Shown: piece by piece, positions 30,414-42,560 of the stretch
How the letters are laid out: each line of letters starts with the position of its first letter
How positions within the stretch are numbered: the first letter of the stretch is position 1
Translations under genes and position numbers: made by a program
Assembly: GCF_002127325.2 (NCBI RefSeq)
Contig: NC_035448.2
Coordinates: 59,635,577-59,699,576 of the forward strand
Direction: 5' to 3'
DNA: 64,000 nucleotides
DNA from: Helianthus annuus
Taxonomy: Eukaryota; Streptophyta; Magnoliopsida; Asterales; Asteraceae
The notes under the pieces: generated by a model
Told to the model about the DNA's origin: nothing
What the model saw: the letters and a program-made list of their open reading frames with translations, nothing else
Databases searched by the model: none

Positions 30414-32768
30414 TGTCACACCCTCAAAATCCACACGCGTAGTATCACCGCTTGGAGGCGTGAATGACCAGGATCAAGCCACCAATCATATAGAACATTG
30501 TAAATAGTAAAAGTAAATGTAACTTAACCAAACCAATCCATATGAAAGGTGTTCAAAACATAAGTATAAATTCAACGTTTAGCGGAAGCATATGAGTAAA
30601 AGCCCAACATAAATAAAGTATGTAATGTCATAATGTTTAATCAAAGCAATCACGATCCTTGTCCACAACGATCGCGCCTCCCAGTGCAAGCTCCATGTAT
30701 ACCTAACGACCTGCAAGGCATGTAACAGAGAGTCAACAACTAGTTGAGCGAGTTCACAGTAAGTAAGTTCGTAATAGTAAGTTTTGTTCGTAACATGTGG
30801 CTCTACTAGGCCGATAGTGTGTTCTATTGGTGGGGGTTTCCCATAGTTGCATAACCTCTAGACTATTTGTAACCATAAGTGTTCTTCTTAATCCGAGAAC
30901 AGTAGTACGTACGTGGTTTACGTAGGTTTTACGTAAGTGTCCTTCACAAACCGAGGACAGTGGTACACGGGGGTTTACATAGGTTTTACGTAAGTGCCTG
31001 ACACAACCCGAGGCAGTAGTGAGTATAAGTTTACGTAGGTTTTACGTAAGTGTCCTTCGCAACCTGAGGACATTGATGAGTACAAGTATACGTAGGTTTT
31101 ACGTAGGTATCCTTCGCATCCGAGGACGATGGTAGATAGTCTAGCAACAGTGTAAGTACAAGTATCTATTCAATCTCATTCCTTCAATCCCATTCCCAAA
31201 CCCCGGGAATCCCATGCCTTGGTAAGAGTGTGAACTCACCTTGGTTTGCTCGGTATGTTATTGCTTCTAGTGTTAGTTAAGGGTTAGGTCCGTTATACAC
31301 GACCTAAGGTACATTGCACATAAACTCAATGTAAGTGTTTACGCTCAATTAGGGTTTACAAATCGTTGATGTCCAAACAACTGTGTTCCGTGTGATAATC
31401 GTGTACAACATGACATGACATAAATTGTTCATACATATGGTTTCATCCAGTAACATACAGTGACATGCAATACAGTGACATACAGTAATATACAGAAACA
31501 TACAGTAACACAGTAGGCTCTAACACTGGTGTTTGCAATAAACTCGGATCATACATCACTTTGTAAAGTTCGGATTATATATATCATATGAAATTCGGAC
31601 CACCATTAAAGCATAAAACTCAGACAAGGCATCAAGGCATAAAAGTTCGGACAAGTCATCAAGCATAAGAGTTCGGACAAGGCATCAAGCATAAGGTCGG
31701 ACCATATATAACAAGTAAAAGTCGGACCATGGATAACAAGCAAAAGTCGGACCCTACTTAACTTTACAAAAAGTCGGACCCTTCATAACATCACAAAAGT
31801 TCGGACCCTTATATTCCTTCAAAAAGTCGGACAACATACAATCACAAAAAGTCGGACCATATGAAACTCATAAAGTTCGGACCTTAAGCTTTAATAAAAT
31901 TCGGACCTTGAGTCTTATGTAAAGCTCGGACCCTTCATGTATGTTACGAAATTCGGCCACTTCATGTATGTTATAAAAATTTGGACCTTGCATACTTGCA
32001 AAACTCAGACTATGTTTCATTCACAAAACTCAGACACTTAACTCCGAGTTACAACATACGTGATTTCCAAAACCAGTTCACAAAATCAATGGAACAGTTA
32101 CACTTACGATCAAGAAACCCTAATTTCATACATTGGCCAGTGCTGTAATCCAATTAACAATCAACAGTTCTAACATATCATGCATCTCATTGTCAGGCAA
32201 GTGATTACACAATTAATCATAATCATTTCACAATAATCAAAATTGATCAATAAACACAGAACTATTGTATGTAGAACTAGGGTTTTGCATGAATCACATA
32301 ATCAAGGATTAACAACAAACAATCATTAAACGTTTACCTTAGATTGATTCTAGATGAAGAGAGGGATCAAGAGTGATGATTGAGAGCTTGTGCCAATGAT
32401 GAAGAAGATGATTGTAGGAGAGGATTGTAGAGGAAGAATGAAGGTACGTATGATGATTGTGAGATGATTGTGAGGAAGGTTAGGGTTAAGAGTTATTAAG
32501 ATTTCACTAACTACTCTACCTACCCCTAAGTATCATCTTTTACATAAAACACACCCATCACAATATAGTTTACAGTTTCATCACCAAGTTCATGTATCTG
32601 ACAAATCATTCGTAAAATAACACATAACCATGCAACAATCACAATACACTTTATCAAACCAAAACGTATACCGTTACAAAGCAAACAAATTGAGTAAGTA
32701 AGCAACTAAACAAACAGTTAACGTGCAATAAATGCGAAAGTGGAATCTCGGAAACTCGAGTTGTCACA
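30414..32768 (-). repeat. Element 2, 3' LTR
   Basis: 2355 bp. Contains four units of about 56 bp built on TTTACGTAGGTTTTACGTA (about 30895-31140) and more than 20 spaced copies of GTCGGAC or close variants (about 31545-32040). Confidence 0.95.
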
Positions 32769-32844
32769 TTATCCCCAACTTGAAAGAAATTTCGTCCCGA
32801 AATTTAGCATGCGGTTACTGAGGAAGCTAGATAAGTTGTATCGT

Positions 32845-35800
32845 TTACTGGTTTCCCTGGGGTGTCACATCATCCCCCCGTTGATTTGGAATTTCGTCCC
32901 GAAATTCTGTAGTAGCTTCAGCCTCAGTAGTGGTTGCATTGTTCTGAAATAACTGGGGATATTTGAGTTCCATTTGGTCTTCTCGTTCCCAGGTATACTC
33001 TGGGCCACGACGGGAGTTCCAACGAACTCGTACAAGAGGTATTCTAGTGTTCTTGAGGACCTTAACATCCCGGTCCGTGATTTCAACAGGTTCCTCGACG
33101 AAATGCAACTGTTCGTCGATAGTGAGTTCCTTCAAAGGAACTATGAGGGTCTCATCTGACAGACACTTCTTCAGATTCAACACGTGGAAAACGTTATGAA
33201 CTGCACCGAGTTCTGCTGGTAGGTTCAGTCTGTAGGCTACTTTGCCTATTCTTTCAGTGATTTCGAACGGTCAACATACCGCGGATTGAGCTTGCCTCGT
33301 TTACCAAAATGAACCACACCCTTCCAGGGTGAGACTTTGAGTAGCACTCGATCCCCAACTTGGAACTCGAGCGGTTTCCTGCGCTTATCAGCGTAACTTT
33401 TCTGATGGTCACGAGCTGCCGCCATGCGTTGTCGTATCTGTGCTATTCGTTCAGTAGCATCAACTACTATTTCTCGACCTGTGATTTGACTATCCCCCAC
33501 CTCTTCCCAACAGAGAGGTGACCGGCATTTACGTCCGTACAATGCCTCGAATGGAGCGACTTGTATGCTGGTGTGGTAACTGTTATTGTATGAAAACTCT
33601 ACTAACGGAAGATGTTTTTCCCAGCTGCTGCCGAAATCGATAACACATGCCCGAAGCATGTCTTCAAGAGTCTGAATAGTGCGCTCAGACTGCCCATCCG
33701 TCTGAGGGTGATATGCTGTGCTCATGTCTAACCGTGAACCAAAAGATTTGTGCATTGCTTGCCATAGTTCTGAAGTGAATCGTGCATCACGATCGGAGAT
33801 AATAGAGGTTGGCACTCTGTGCCTCGAAACAACTTCTTTCAAGTAGACATCTGCTAAGGTAGAGAACTTATCCGTTTCTTTGATAGCCAAGAAATAAGCA
33901 GACTTTGTGAGTCGATCTACGATCACCCAAATAATATCGTTCCCACGCTGGGATCTAGGCAGGCCAGTAACAAAATCCATGGAAATTTCTTCCCATTTCT
34001 ACTGTGGTATCTTGGGTTGCTGAAGTAGGCCTGAGGGTTTCTGGTACTCCGTCTTGACCCTCGCACAGGTCAAACACTTGCCGACGTAAGTTGCTATGTG
34101 GGCCTTCATGCTAGGCCACCAATATGTAGTTCTGAGATCGTGGTACATTTTGTCCGAACCTGGATGTACCGAGTAGCGAGACTTATGTGCTTCGTCCATC
34201 ACAAGTTCTCGTAAATCGCCATATAGTGGGACCCAAATGCGTCCTGTTACATAGTAGGCGCCGTCTTCCCTTTGTTCTAATCGTTTCCTTGAACCGCGTA
34301 GGGCTTCAGCCCTGACGTTTTCTGGTTTCAATGCTTCCACCTGAGCATCTCGTATCTGTGCAGGAAGACCAGACTGAATAGTAAGCTGTAATGCTCGCAC
34401 GCGGTCTAGGTAAAGTATCCTTTCGATTGAGAGCGTCAGCCACAACATTGGCTTTGCCTGGATGGTACTTGATGGCACGTTCATAATCGTTCAGTAGTTC
34501 AACCCATCGACGTTACCGCATGTTCAATTCCTTTTGCTTGAAAATATGCTCGAGACTCCTGTGATCGGTGTAGATAGTGCACTTGGTACCGTACAGGTAG
34601 TGTCGCCATATCTTAAGCGTGAAAACAACAGCTCCCAGCTCTAAATCGTGCGTCGTGTAGTTCCGTTCATGAACTTTAAGTTGCCGCGAAGCGTAGGCAA
34701 TGCCTTTATCCCTTCGCATCAATACACAACCAAGACCCTGAATCGACGCATCGCAATAGACCACAAAATCATCCGTGCCCTCTGGCAATGAGAGAATAGG
34801 TGCGCTGCATAGCCTATCCTTTAGGTACTGAAAAGCCGTTTCTTGTGTATTACCCCAACGATAGGTAACACCTTTCTATGTCAGTTATGTAAGTGGCTGT
34901 GCGATCTTTGAGAAGTCTTTGATGAATCGTCTGTAGTAACCCGCCAAACCCAAGAATTGGCGTATTTCTGTTGGTGTACGCGGTGCAGGCCAGTTCCTGA
35001 TCGAGTCTACCTTGGATGGATCAACATGAATCCCATCCCTGTTTACCACATGGCCTAGAAAATGGACTTCACGAAGCCAGAAGTCGCATTTTGAAAACTT
35101 GGCGTACAATTGTTCCTTTCGAAGAAGTTCCAAGATGAGTCGCAAATGCTGCTCGTGCTCCTCCTGACTCTTGGAGTAGATCAGGATGTCGTCGATGAAA
35201 ACAATCACGAACTTGTCTAAATAAGGCTTGCACACTCTGTTCATAAGATCCATGAAAACTGCAGGCGCGTTCGTTAGCCCGAATGGCATGACCAGAAACT
35301 CGTAGTGGCCGTAACGAGTTCTGAATGCTGTCCTAGAGACGTCCTCATCCCGGACTCTCAACTGATGGTAACCTGACCTCAGGTCAATCTTGGAGTAGTA
35401 GCTCGATCCTTGCAACTGGTCGAATAAGTCATCAATACGTGGTAGAGGATAGCGGTTCTTCACTGTCACCTTGTTGAGTTCGCGGTAATCTATGCACATG
35501 CGGAAGGTTCCGTCCTTCTTTTTCACGAATAACACTGGAGCTCCCCAAGGCGAAGAGCTAGGATGAATAAAGCCCTTATTCAAGAGCTCTTGTAGTTGCT
35601 TTGACAGTTCTTCCAGTTCGGTTGGAGCCAATCGATACGGTGCGCGGGCTATTGGTGCTGCTCTAGGAGCTAGTTCAATCTGAAATTCGACCTGGCGATG
35701 AGGCGGTAGACCAGGTAAATCTTCAGGAAACACTTGAGGAAAATCACGTACAACTGGAATATCCTCTATTCTTTTCTCTTTCGTTGATGCATTAGTAACT

Positions 35801-37567
35801 AGTTCCAAAATGGCAGTGTGACCCTTTCATAAACATTTCTGAGCCTTCAGGAAGGAGATGATGCCAACCACAGCACTACTCTTGTCGCCTTGAACTTCGA
35901 GAGGTTCTTTACCAGAACGGGGAATAAGAATGATCTTCTCCTTACATAGGATCTCTGCTTGCTGTTTGGATAACCAGTCCATACCAATAACGATGTCGAA
36001 ACTACCCAGAACTATAGGGATGAGGTCGATGGAGAAAGTCTGACTAGCAAGGATAAGATTACAACCCTGAACTATGTGTGTGGCCTCTAGACTTTTACCG
36101 TTAGCTAACTCTACGACATGTTTGGTGTTTAAGGGAGTTGGAGCACGTTTTAACATTTGGCTAACTTTCAAAGACACATAACTTGTATCCGCACCCGAAT
36201 CAAACAATACAGTAACATAAAAGTCGTCAAGAAGAAACTTACCCATAACTACATTGGGATCTTTCTGGCATCACCCTGCCCCAGCACAAATGCACGTCCC
36301 CTAGCTTCGTTGCCGTTGTTGTTCCCACCGTTGTTGTTTCCATTGCCTTGGTTATTGTTGTTGTTGTTGTTGTTGTTGTTCTGGTTTCGGTTTAGCTGAG
36401 GGCAGTGTCTTTTGAAGTGACCTTCAGCGCCACAATGAAAACATCCCTTGTTGCCCTGTTGCTGATTCTGCGGTGTTTGCTGTTGTTGCTGATTCTGATT
36501 CGCATGCCGCGGGCTCCTACAATCCTTGGCCTCATGACCCATCTTGAGGCACCTCTGACAGCGACCCTTGTTGCACTGGCCATTGTGGTGTCTTTTACAG
36601 TTGTTGCACCTTGGAAGGTTCCCTCGATAACCACCCTGCCTGTGACTGCCCGAAGATTGCTGATTAGGGCTCTGATAGTTGTCAGTCTTTCGCTGCTGCA
36701 CCTGAGACTGAATTGAAGCTGAACCTTTGCTAGAATCCCCCTCCCATTTTCTCTTGTTGTCACTGGGGGTAGCAGGAGTAGCAGAAGTGGTAATGGTAGC
36801 AGTAGCGCTGATACGTTTAGGCAGCCTGTTCTGTTCCACTGCCTGATCCGTGAGGCGATGAGCTAGACGCTGAACATCCTGGATGTTATTAAGGTTAGCC
36901 GATGTTACATGGCTCTGAATTTCTGGTGCTAATCCCTTGAGATACAACTCAATACGCTTGACTGGAGGGTCCACCATAGGTGGACACAGGATGGCCAGCT
37001 CGTTTGACCGTTTCGTATAAGCTTCGATTTCCGACCCTGTCATTTTCAGACGGTATAGCTCCACTTCCAGCTTGTGGATGTCATCACGTGTGCAGTATTC
37101 TCGTTTAATCAGCTCTTTGAAATCATTCCAAGGGGTGGCGTTAGCAGCTGCCAGCCCTAGTATCTGAACTTGCGTGTTCCACCAAGTTAGTGCAATCCCT
37201 TCTAAAGTACCAGTGGCGTATTTCACCCTGCGAGCCTTAGGGCATTCACACATCTCAAATACCGACTCGAGCTTTTCGAACCAATGGAGGAGTCCAACCG
37301 CTCCTTCAGTGCCACTAAACGTGCTAGGACGACAGTCCATGAAGTTCTTGAAAGTGCAAACAGGTTGCTGAGCGTGTTGACCTATTGTGTAAGAAAAGGA
37401 CAAGGTTAAACACAAGAGTTGATTTAGGAATGTAGGATCTAAAGATCCTAGTATGAGTTACGACTGCAGGGTATTCTACCTGCTTGTGCAGCTGCAAGTG
37501 CCGCAGCAACTTGTTCGTTGATAAGAGCCGTCAACTGGGCTTGAGTCAAGTTAATACGTCCAGCCAT
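32845..37567 (-). pseudogene. gag-pol: Element 2 gag-pol, multiply interrupted
   Basis: All domains of element 1 are present in the same order, minus strand. First comes a short gag exon with ATG at 37567 and a 98-bp intron (37382-37479). Then follow Gag with knuckles (36249-37381), protease [10 protein letters not shown] (35827-36246), RT with FIDDILIYS (34885-35808), RNase H (34513-34788), integrase zinc region (33999-34484), integrase core complete from DFVTGLP through SDRDARFTS to SERT (33246-33980), and chromodomain-like tail (32845-33183). Breaks: a frameshift near 36250, TGA at 35827, TAA/TAG near 34875-34887, a stop at 34513, a frameshift near 34410, TAG at 33999 and a one-base loss near 33275. 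Several stops are C-to-T or G-to-A changes at codons that are CGA or TGG in element 1. Not functional. Confidence 0.9.
37382..37479 (-). other. Predicted intron in element 2 gag (98 bp)
   Basis: Minus strand GTAGAATACC at the start and CTTACACAATAG at the end. Same position and phase as in element 1, with the identical inverted repeat TAGGATCT-AA-AGATCCTA (37433-37450) although the rest of the intron differs in length and bases. Confidence 0.7.
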
Positions 37568-37869
37568 GATCTTCATAGCAAATGTAACATAAGTGAGAGA
37601 GGTTCGTGAATAGTGCGATGACAGAAGAGAGTATGCACACAAGTGTTCTCAAGCAATAACGAATAGTAAGCAATGTAATCTAAGCATACCACGAGCAAAG
37701 TTCTATGTAATTCTATCATGTAGGCAATAAACATAAACCTTATTACCTAGGATGTTGAGTCTTGCACGTGGAGCGAGGCGACATTGTGGATCGTTGAGCA
37801 CTGTACTGGTTATAGTCTGGTTTTAATAAAAACGTTTTCCCCATATTAAAACCAAGTTCTCTATAACCT

Positions 37870-37882
37870 GGCTCTGATACCA
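37870..37882 (-). other. Primer-binding site, element 2
   Basis: Minus strand TGGTATCAGAGCC, 3 bp from the LTR edge at 37886. Confidence 0.9.
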
Positions 37883-37885
37883 ATC

Positions 37886-40240
37886 TGTCACACCCCCAAA
37901 ATCCACACGCGGAGTATCACCGCTTGGAGGCGTGACTGACCAGGATCAAGCCACCAATCATATAGAACAATGTAAATAGTAAAATTAAATGTAACTTAAC
38001 CAAACCAATCCATATGAAAGGTGTTCAAAACATAAGTATAAATTCAACGTTTAGCGGAAGCATATGAGTAAAAGCCCAACATAAATAAAGTATGTAATGT
38101 CATAATGTTTAATTAAAGCAATCACGATCCTTGTCCACAACGACCGCGCCTCCCAGTGCAAGCTCCATGTATACCTAACGACCTGCAAGGCATGTAACAG
38201 AGAGTCAACAACTAGTTGAGCGAGTTCACAGTAAGTAAGTTCGTAATAGTAAGTTTTATTCGTAACATGTGGCTCTACTAGGCCGATAGTGTGTTCTATT
38301 GGTGGGGGTTTCCCATAGTTGCATAACCTCTAGACTATTTGTAACCATAAGTGTTCTTCTTAATCCGAGAACAGTAGTACGTACATGGTTTACGTAGGTT
38401 TTACGTAAGTGTCCTTCACAAACCAAGGACAGTGGTACACGGGGGTTTACGTAGGTTTTACGTAAGTGCCTGACACAACCCGAGGCAGTAGTGAGTATAA
38501 GTTTACGTAGGTTTTACGTAAGTGTCCTTCGCAACCTGAGGACAGTGATGAGTACAAGTATACGTAGGTTTTACGTAGGTATCCTTCGCATCCGAGGACG
38601 ATGGTAGATAGTCTAGCAACAGTGTAAGTACAAGTATCTATTCAATCTCATTCCTTCAATCCCATTCCCAAACCCCGGGAATCCCATGCCTTGGTAAGAG
38701 TGTGAACTCACCTTGGTTTGCTCGGTATGTTATTGCTTCTAGTGTTAGTTAAGGGTTAGGTCCGTTATACACGACCTAAGGTACATTGCACATAAACTCA
38801 ATGTAAGTGTTTACGCTCAATTAGGGTTTACAAATCCTTGATGTCTAAACAACTGTGTTCCGTGTGATAATCGTGTACAGCATGACATGACATAGATTGT
38901 TCATACATACGGTTTCATCCAGTAACATACAGTGACATGCAATACAATGACATACAGTAATATATAGAAACATACAGTAACACAGTAGGCTCTAACACTG
39001 GTGTTTGCAATAAACTCGGATCATACATCACTTTGTAAAGTTCGGATTATATATATCATATGAAATTCGGACCACCATCAAAGCATAAAACTCAGGCAAG
39101 GCATCAATGCATAAAAGTTCGGACAAGTCATCAAGCATAAGAATTCAGACAAGGCATCAAGCATAAGGTCGGACCATATATAACAAGCAAAAGTCGGACC
39201 ATGGATAACAAGCAAAAGTCGGACCCTACTTAACTTTACAAAAAGTCGGACCCTTCATAACATCACAAAAGTTCGGACCCTTATATTCCTTTAAAAAGTC
39301 GGACAACATACAATCACAAAAAGTCGGACCATATGAAACTCATAAAGTTCGGACCTTAAGCTTTAATAAAATTCAGACCTTGAGTCTTATGTAAAGCTCG
39401 GACCCTTCATGTATGTTACAAAATTCGGACACTTCATGTATGTTATAAAAATTCGGACCTTGCATATTTGCAAAACTCAAACTATGTTTCATTCACAAAA
39501 CTCAGACACTTAACTCCGAGTTACAACATACGTGATTTCCAAAACCAGTTCACAGAATCAATGGAACAGTTATACTTACAATCAAGAAACCCTAATTTCA
39601 TACATTGGCCAGTGTTGTAATCCAATTAACAATCAACAGTTCTAACATATCATGCATCTCATTGTCAGGCAAGTGATTACACAACTAATCATAATCATTT
39701 CACAATAATCAGAATTGATCAATAAACACAGAACTATTGTATGTAGAACTGGGGTTTTGCATGAATCACATAATCAAGGATTAACAACAAACAATCATTA
39801 AACGTTTACCTTAGATTGATTCTAGATGAAGAGAGGGATCAAGAGTGATGATTGAGAGCTTGTGCCAATGATGAAGAAGATGATTGTAGGAGAGGATTGT
39901 AGAGGAAGAATGAAGGTACGTACGATGATTGTGAGATGATTGTGAGGAAGGTTAGGGTTAAGAGTTATTAAGATTTCACTAACTACTCTACCTACCCCTA
40001 AGTATCATCTTTTACATAAAACACACCCATCACAATATAGTTTACAGTTTCATCACCAAGTTCATGTATCTGATAAATCATTCGTAAAATAACACATAAC
40101 CATGCAACAATCACAATACACTTTATCAAACCAAAACGTATACCGTTACAAAGCAAACAAATTGAGTAAGTAAGCAACTAAACAAACAGTTAACGTGCAA
40201 TAAATGCAAAAGTGGAATCTCGGAAACTCGAGTTGTCACA
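37886..40240 (-). repeat. Element 2, 5' LTR
   Basis: 2355 bp, partner of 30414-32768. Same internal arrays at about 38362-38608 and 39015-39510. Confidence 0.95.
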
Positions 40241-40245
40241 CAAGT

Positions 40246-40639
40246 AACCAGAACCGAACCAGTTATAGCAATAACCAGTTCCAACCCTTAAAAGGAAAAA
40301 CCAAAACCAGTTCCATAACCAGAAGCGGTTATTAAAAATACCCGTTTGTGCATCTCTACCAGTAAGACTTACACATTAGGCAATGAACATTAAATCCACT
40401 TAACTTGATTAACTGGTGATCACAGCCAATTAATAGAAAGAAATATATAATTATCTAGAATAACTATTTATTCTTGTGGAATGGTATTTATTATTTATAC
40501 AGGTTATAAATAATTTAACGTTTAAATAATTATTTAATTAAACTACGATTTTCGGGTTTCGTTCTTCGACTAGATCTAGGCGTATTGAGCTAGGGAGACT
40601 GGAAGGGGATTAAACATATGATTAAAAGGGTTATTATTA
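40246..40639. repeat. Tandem duplication, unit 2, right part
   Basis: Continues unit 2 after element 2, matching 28566-28968, and breaks off at GGGTTATTATT where unit 1 continues differently. Confidence 0.85.
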
Positions 40640-40651
40640 ACCTAAGCAAGA

Positions 40652-41094
40652 TGTCATACCCCAACGGATGACGGAAACATTGTGGCGCGGCACTAGGCGA
40701 ACCAGATTGCTCAAAAGATCCATAACAACTAACTGTTACCAATATTTTATAGGTTAATTATCCTATACCAATCAACAAATATTCAACAAGTAATTATTAC
40801 AGATAACGAGTTTCTCTCAAACAAAACAAGTCCGACAACCTAGATTTCTATTGGTGTAGTTTCTAGACTGCCTATCTTGATTCGTCATAGCATAGCAAGC
40901 ATAGCATCCTATCAGCCTGTCACATACGTTAAAATAAAGTCAATACATAAAATGTAAAGGTGAGTACACAAGTTTGTATAGCATATAGTAGAGAAATTGT
41001 TTACGCATAACCAGCATATATCACGTAATGGGCGAAGCAAGTAACTATCAAAACTATGTTCACACTTAACCACAAGACTGCGTTGTAGAGTATG
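40652..41094 (-). repeat. LTR of family A (copy 3), left part
   Basis: Starts TGTCATACCCCAACGGATGACGG and follows the first about 450 bp of the LTR at 1600. It is split by element 3 and resumes at 46677. Confidence 0.75.
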
Positions 41095-42442
41095 TGATCG
41101 GTGCATTTTAGCTATACGTTATTAGATACTAATTATGATAAAAATGCATTGATAAGGATATAAAATATATTGTTCTAAAGAGTTTTTATATGTTGTGGGT
41201 TATGAATAAAAATGTGCAATAATGGTAAAATATATTTAATATATACTTTCATAGAATTAATTGTTAGGTGTTTAAAACAATTAAAGGAGTTGTGAGAATT
41301 ACGTAGAATTGTATGAGAAAGACATGAATGCAATTAAATGTCTTCACATATAACATTGATTTTCATGGTCAAATTAATTAAATGTTAGTGAAATAACAAG
41401 CAGGTTACGAAGATCATGATATTGTTGGGGTAATTGAAGTTTAGAATATTATAAGGCAATTGGGCCATGCCCATTCAACTTTGGTGTACCGCAAAAGAAG
41501 CCCAAGAATGGTGGAGCTTGGAGTTGTGTTGTTAGTGGGCGACACAAGAATTAATTGAAGGCCCACTTCGCAGAAATTGTATTATGATGCAAATACACAT
41601 TAGAGGAGGGACGGTTACGAAAGAAAAAAAACGAAAAGTGGGGGACGGTTACGAGTGGAGAGGAGGTCGCACAAGGAGTAACAGCCCTTGGCTGTTAGGC
41701 ACGGAGACCAAGAAAGAAAAAAACGGGATTTTGGGTTGAGGATTTTGAACGCAATGCGCGGCTAATCTCCTAGTGTTTCGCCCCGGTGTAGACATTGTAA
41801 GAATTCTAGGGTTTCGACATTTTGTATTTGATTTGATTCCGTGACAATTTGTGTTTGACTATTTGAAGTTTATGATAATTGTCTTACGTTTGTATTGAAT
41901 TCACGAATTGTCGAGTGAGTAATGGAATTTGACTTCGTGAAACGAATATGCGTAATTATGCCTTATCATAGATAGGATTTACATGTTCTTGGTAAAGAAG
42001 TGCACTGCAGTCCGTTGTCTTTGACGTTGATAGCTTTTGGCACCTAAGCCACGTGACACTAAATGCGTTAATTATCAAATCAATTGAATCAAGTTAAAAC
42101 ATGTAGGAACCCTAGGTCTTGCAATTGTCGAACCAGGTGTGATCTGTATTCTCAATTCTTGTTTCAACTTCCTAGTTAGTATTTTAGTTGCAATTTTAGT
42201 TAATCAAAAGTGTTTTAGATAATACCCATTGTCGGTTCATTCCGATATATTTTCAACTCAATTAAACAAAAAAAAAATTAGCAAACTTCATAATTACTTT
42301 GTACATTTTTGTAAATAGTCTAACTAATCGAACAGGTCGTGCAATACTAACCACATGCTCTTCGTGGATACGATACCCGACTTACCCTAGCTACCTAGGT
42401 TTAATTGGGTTTTTGACTGATTGGGACGACACGGTCACGTCA
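41095..42442 (+). repeat. Element 3, 5' LTR
   Basis: TGATCGGTGC...GGTCACGTCA, 1348 bp. Confidence 0.95.
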
Positions 42443-42445
42443 AAA

Positions 42446-42457
42446 TGGCGCCGTTGC
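42446..42457 (+). other. Primer-binding site, element 3 (Asp type)
   Basis: TGGCGCCGTTGC, three bases after the LTR. Confidence 0.8.
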
Positions 42458-42560
42458 TAGGGAGCTAGTGCGCTTAGTATTTCATTGCTTGTTCGATTTT
42501 AGTTTAGTTTTTTTTTCTTTCTTTCTTGTATATTCGTGATTTTACTTTGGGTGGTCGAGC

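Larger units (their letters stand above)
30409..40245 (-). mobile_element. Element 2: older Ty3/gypsy relative of element 1, with both TSDs
   Basis: Spans 30414-40240 (9827 bp) with TSD CAAGT (30409-30413 and 40241-40245). Both LTRs are 2355 bp but differ at several dozen sites, many more than in element 1, so it is older. The coding region is closely related to element 1, while the LTR bodies differ apart from about 70 bp at the TGTCACACCCCC end. The insertion site can be checked against unit 1 at 28565, where the uninterrupted sequence GGTCAAGTAACCAG is present. Confidence 0.95.

Noticed and set aside
31545..32040. GTCGGAC array as a CRISPR array
   Set aside because: Spacing and unit sequence are irregular, the array sits inside an LTR, and the DNA is nuclear plant DNA.
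31545..32040. GTCGGAC array as DRE/CRT drought-response elements
   Set aside because: The DRE core on this strand is GTCGG(C/T); here the next base is A in nearly every unit, so the match is not good enough to claim.
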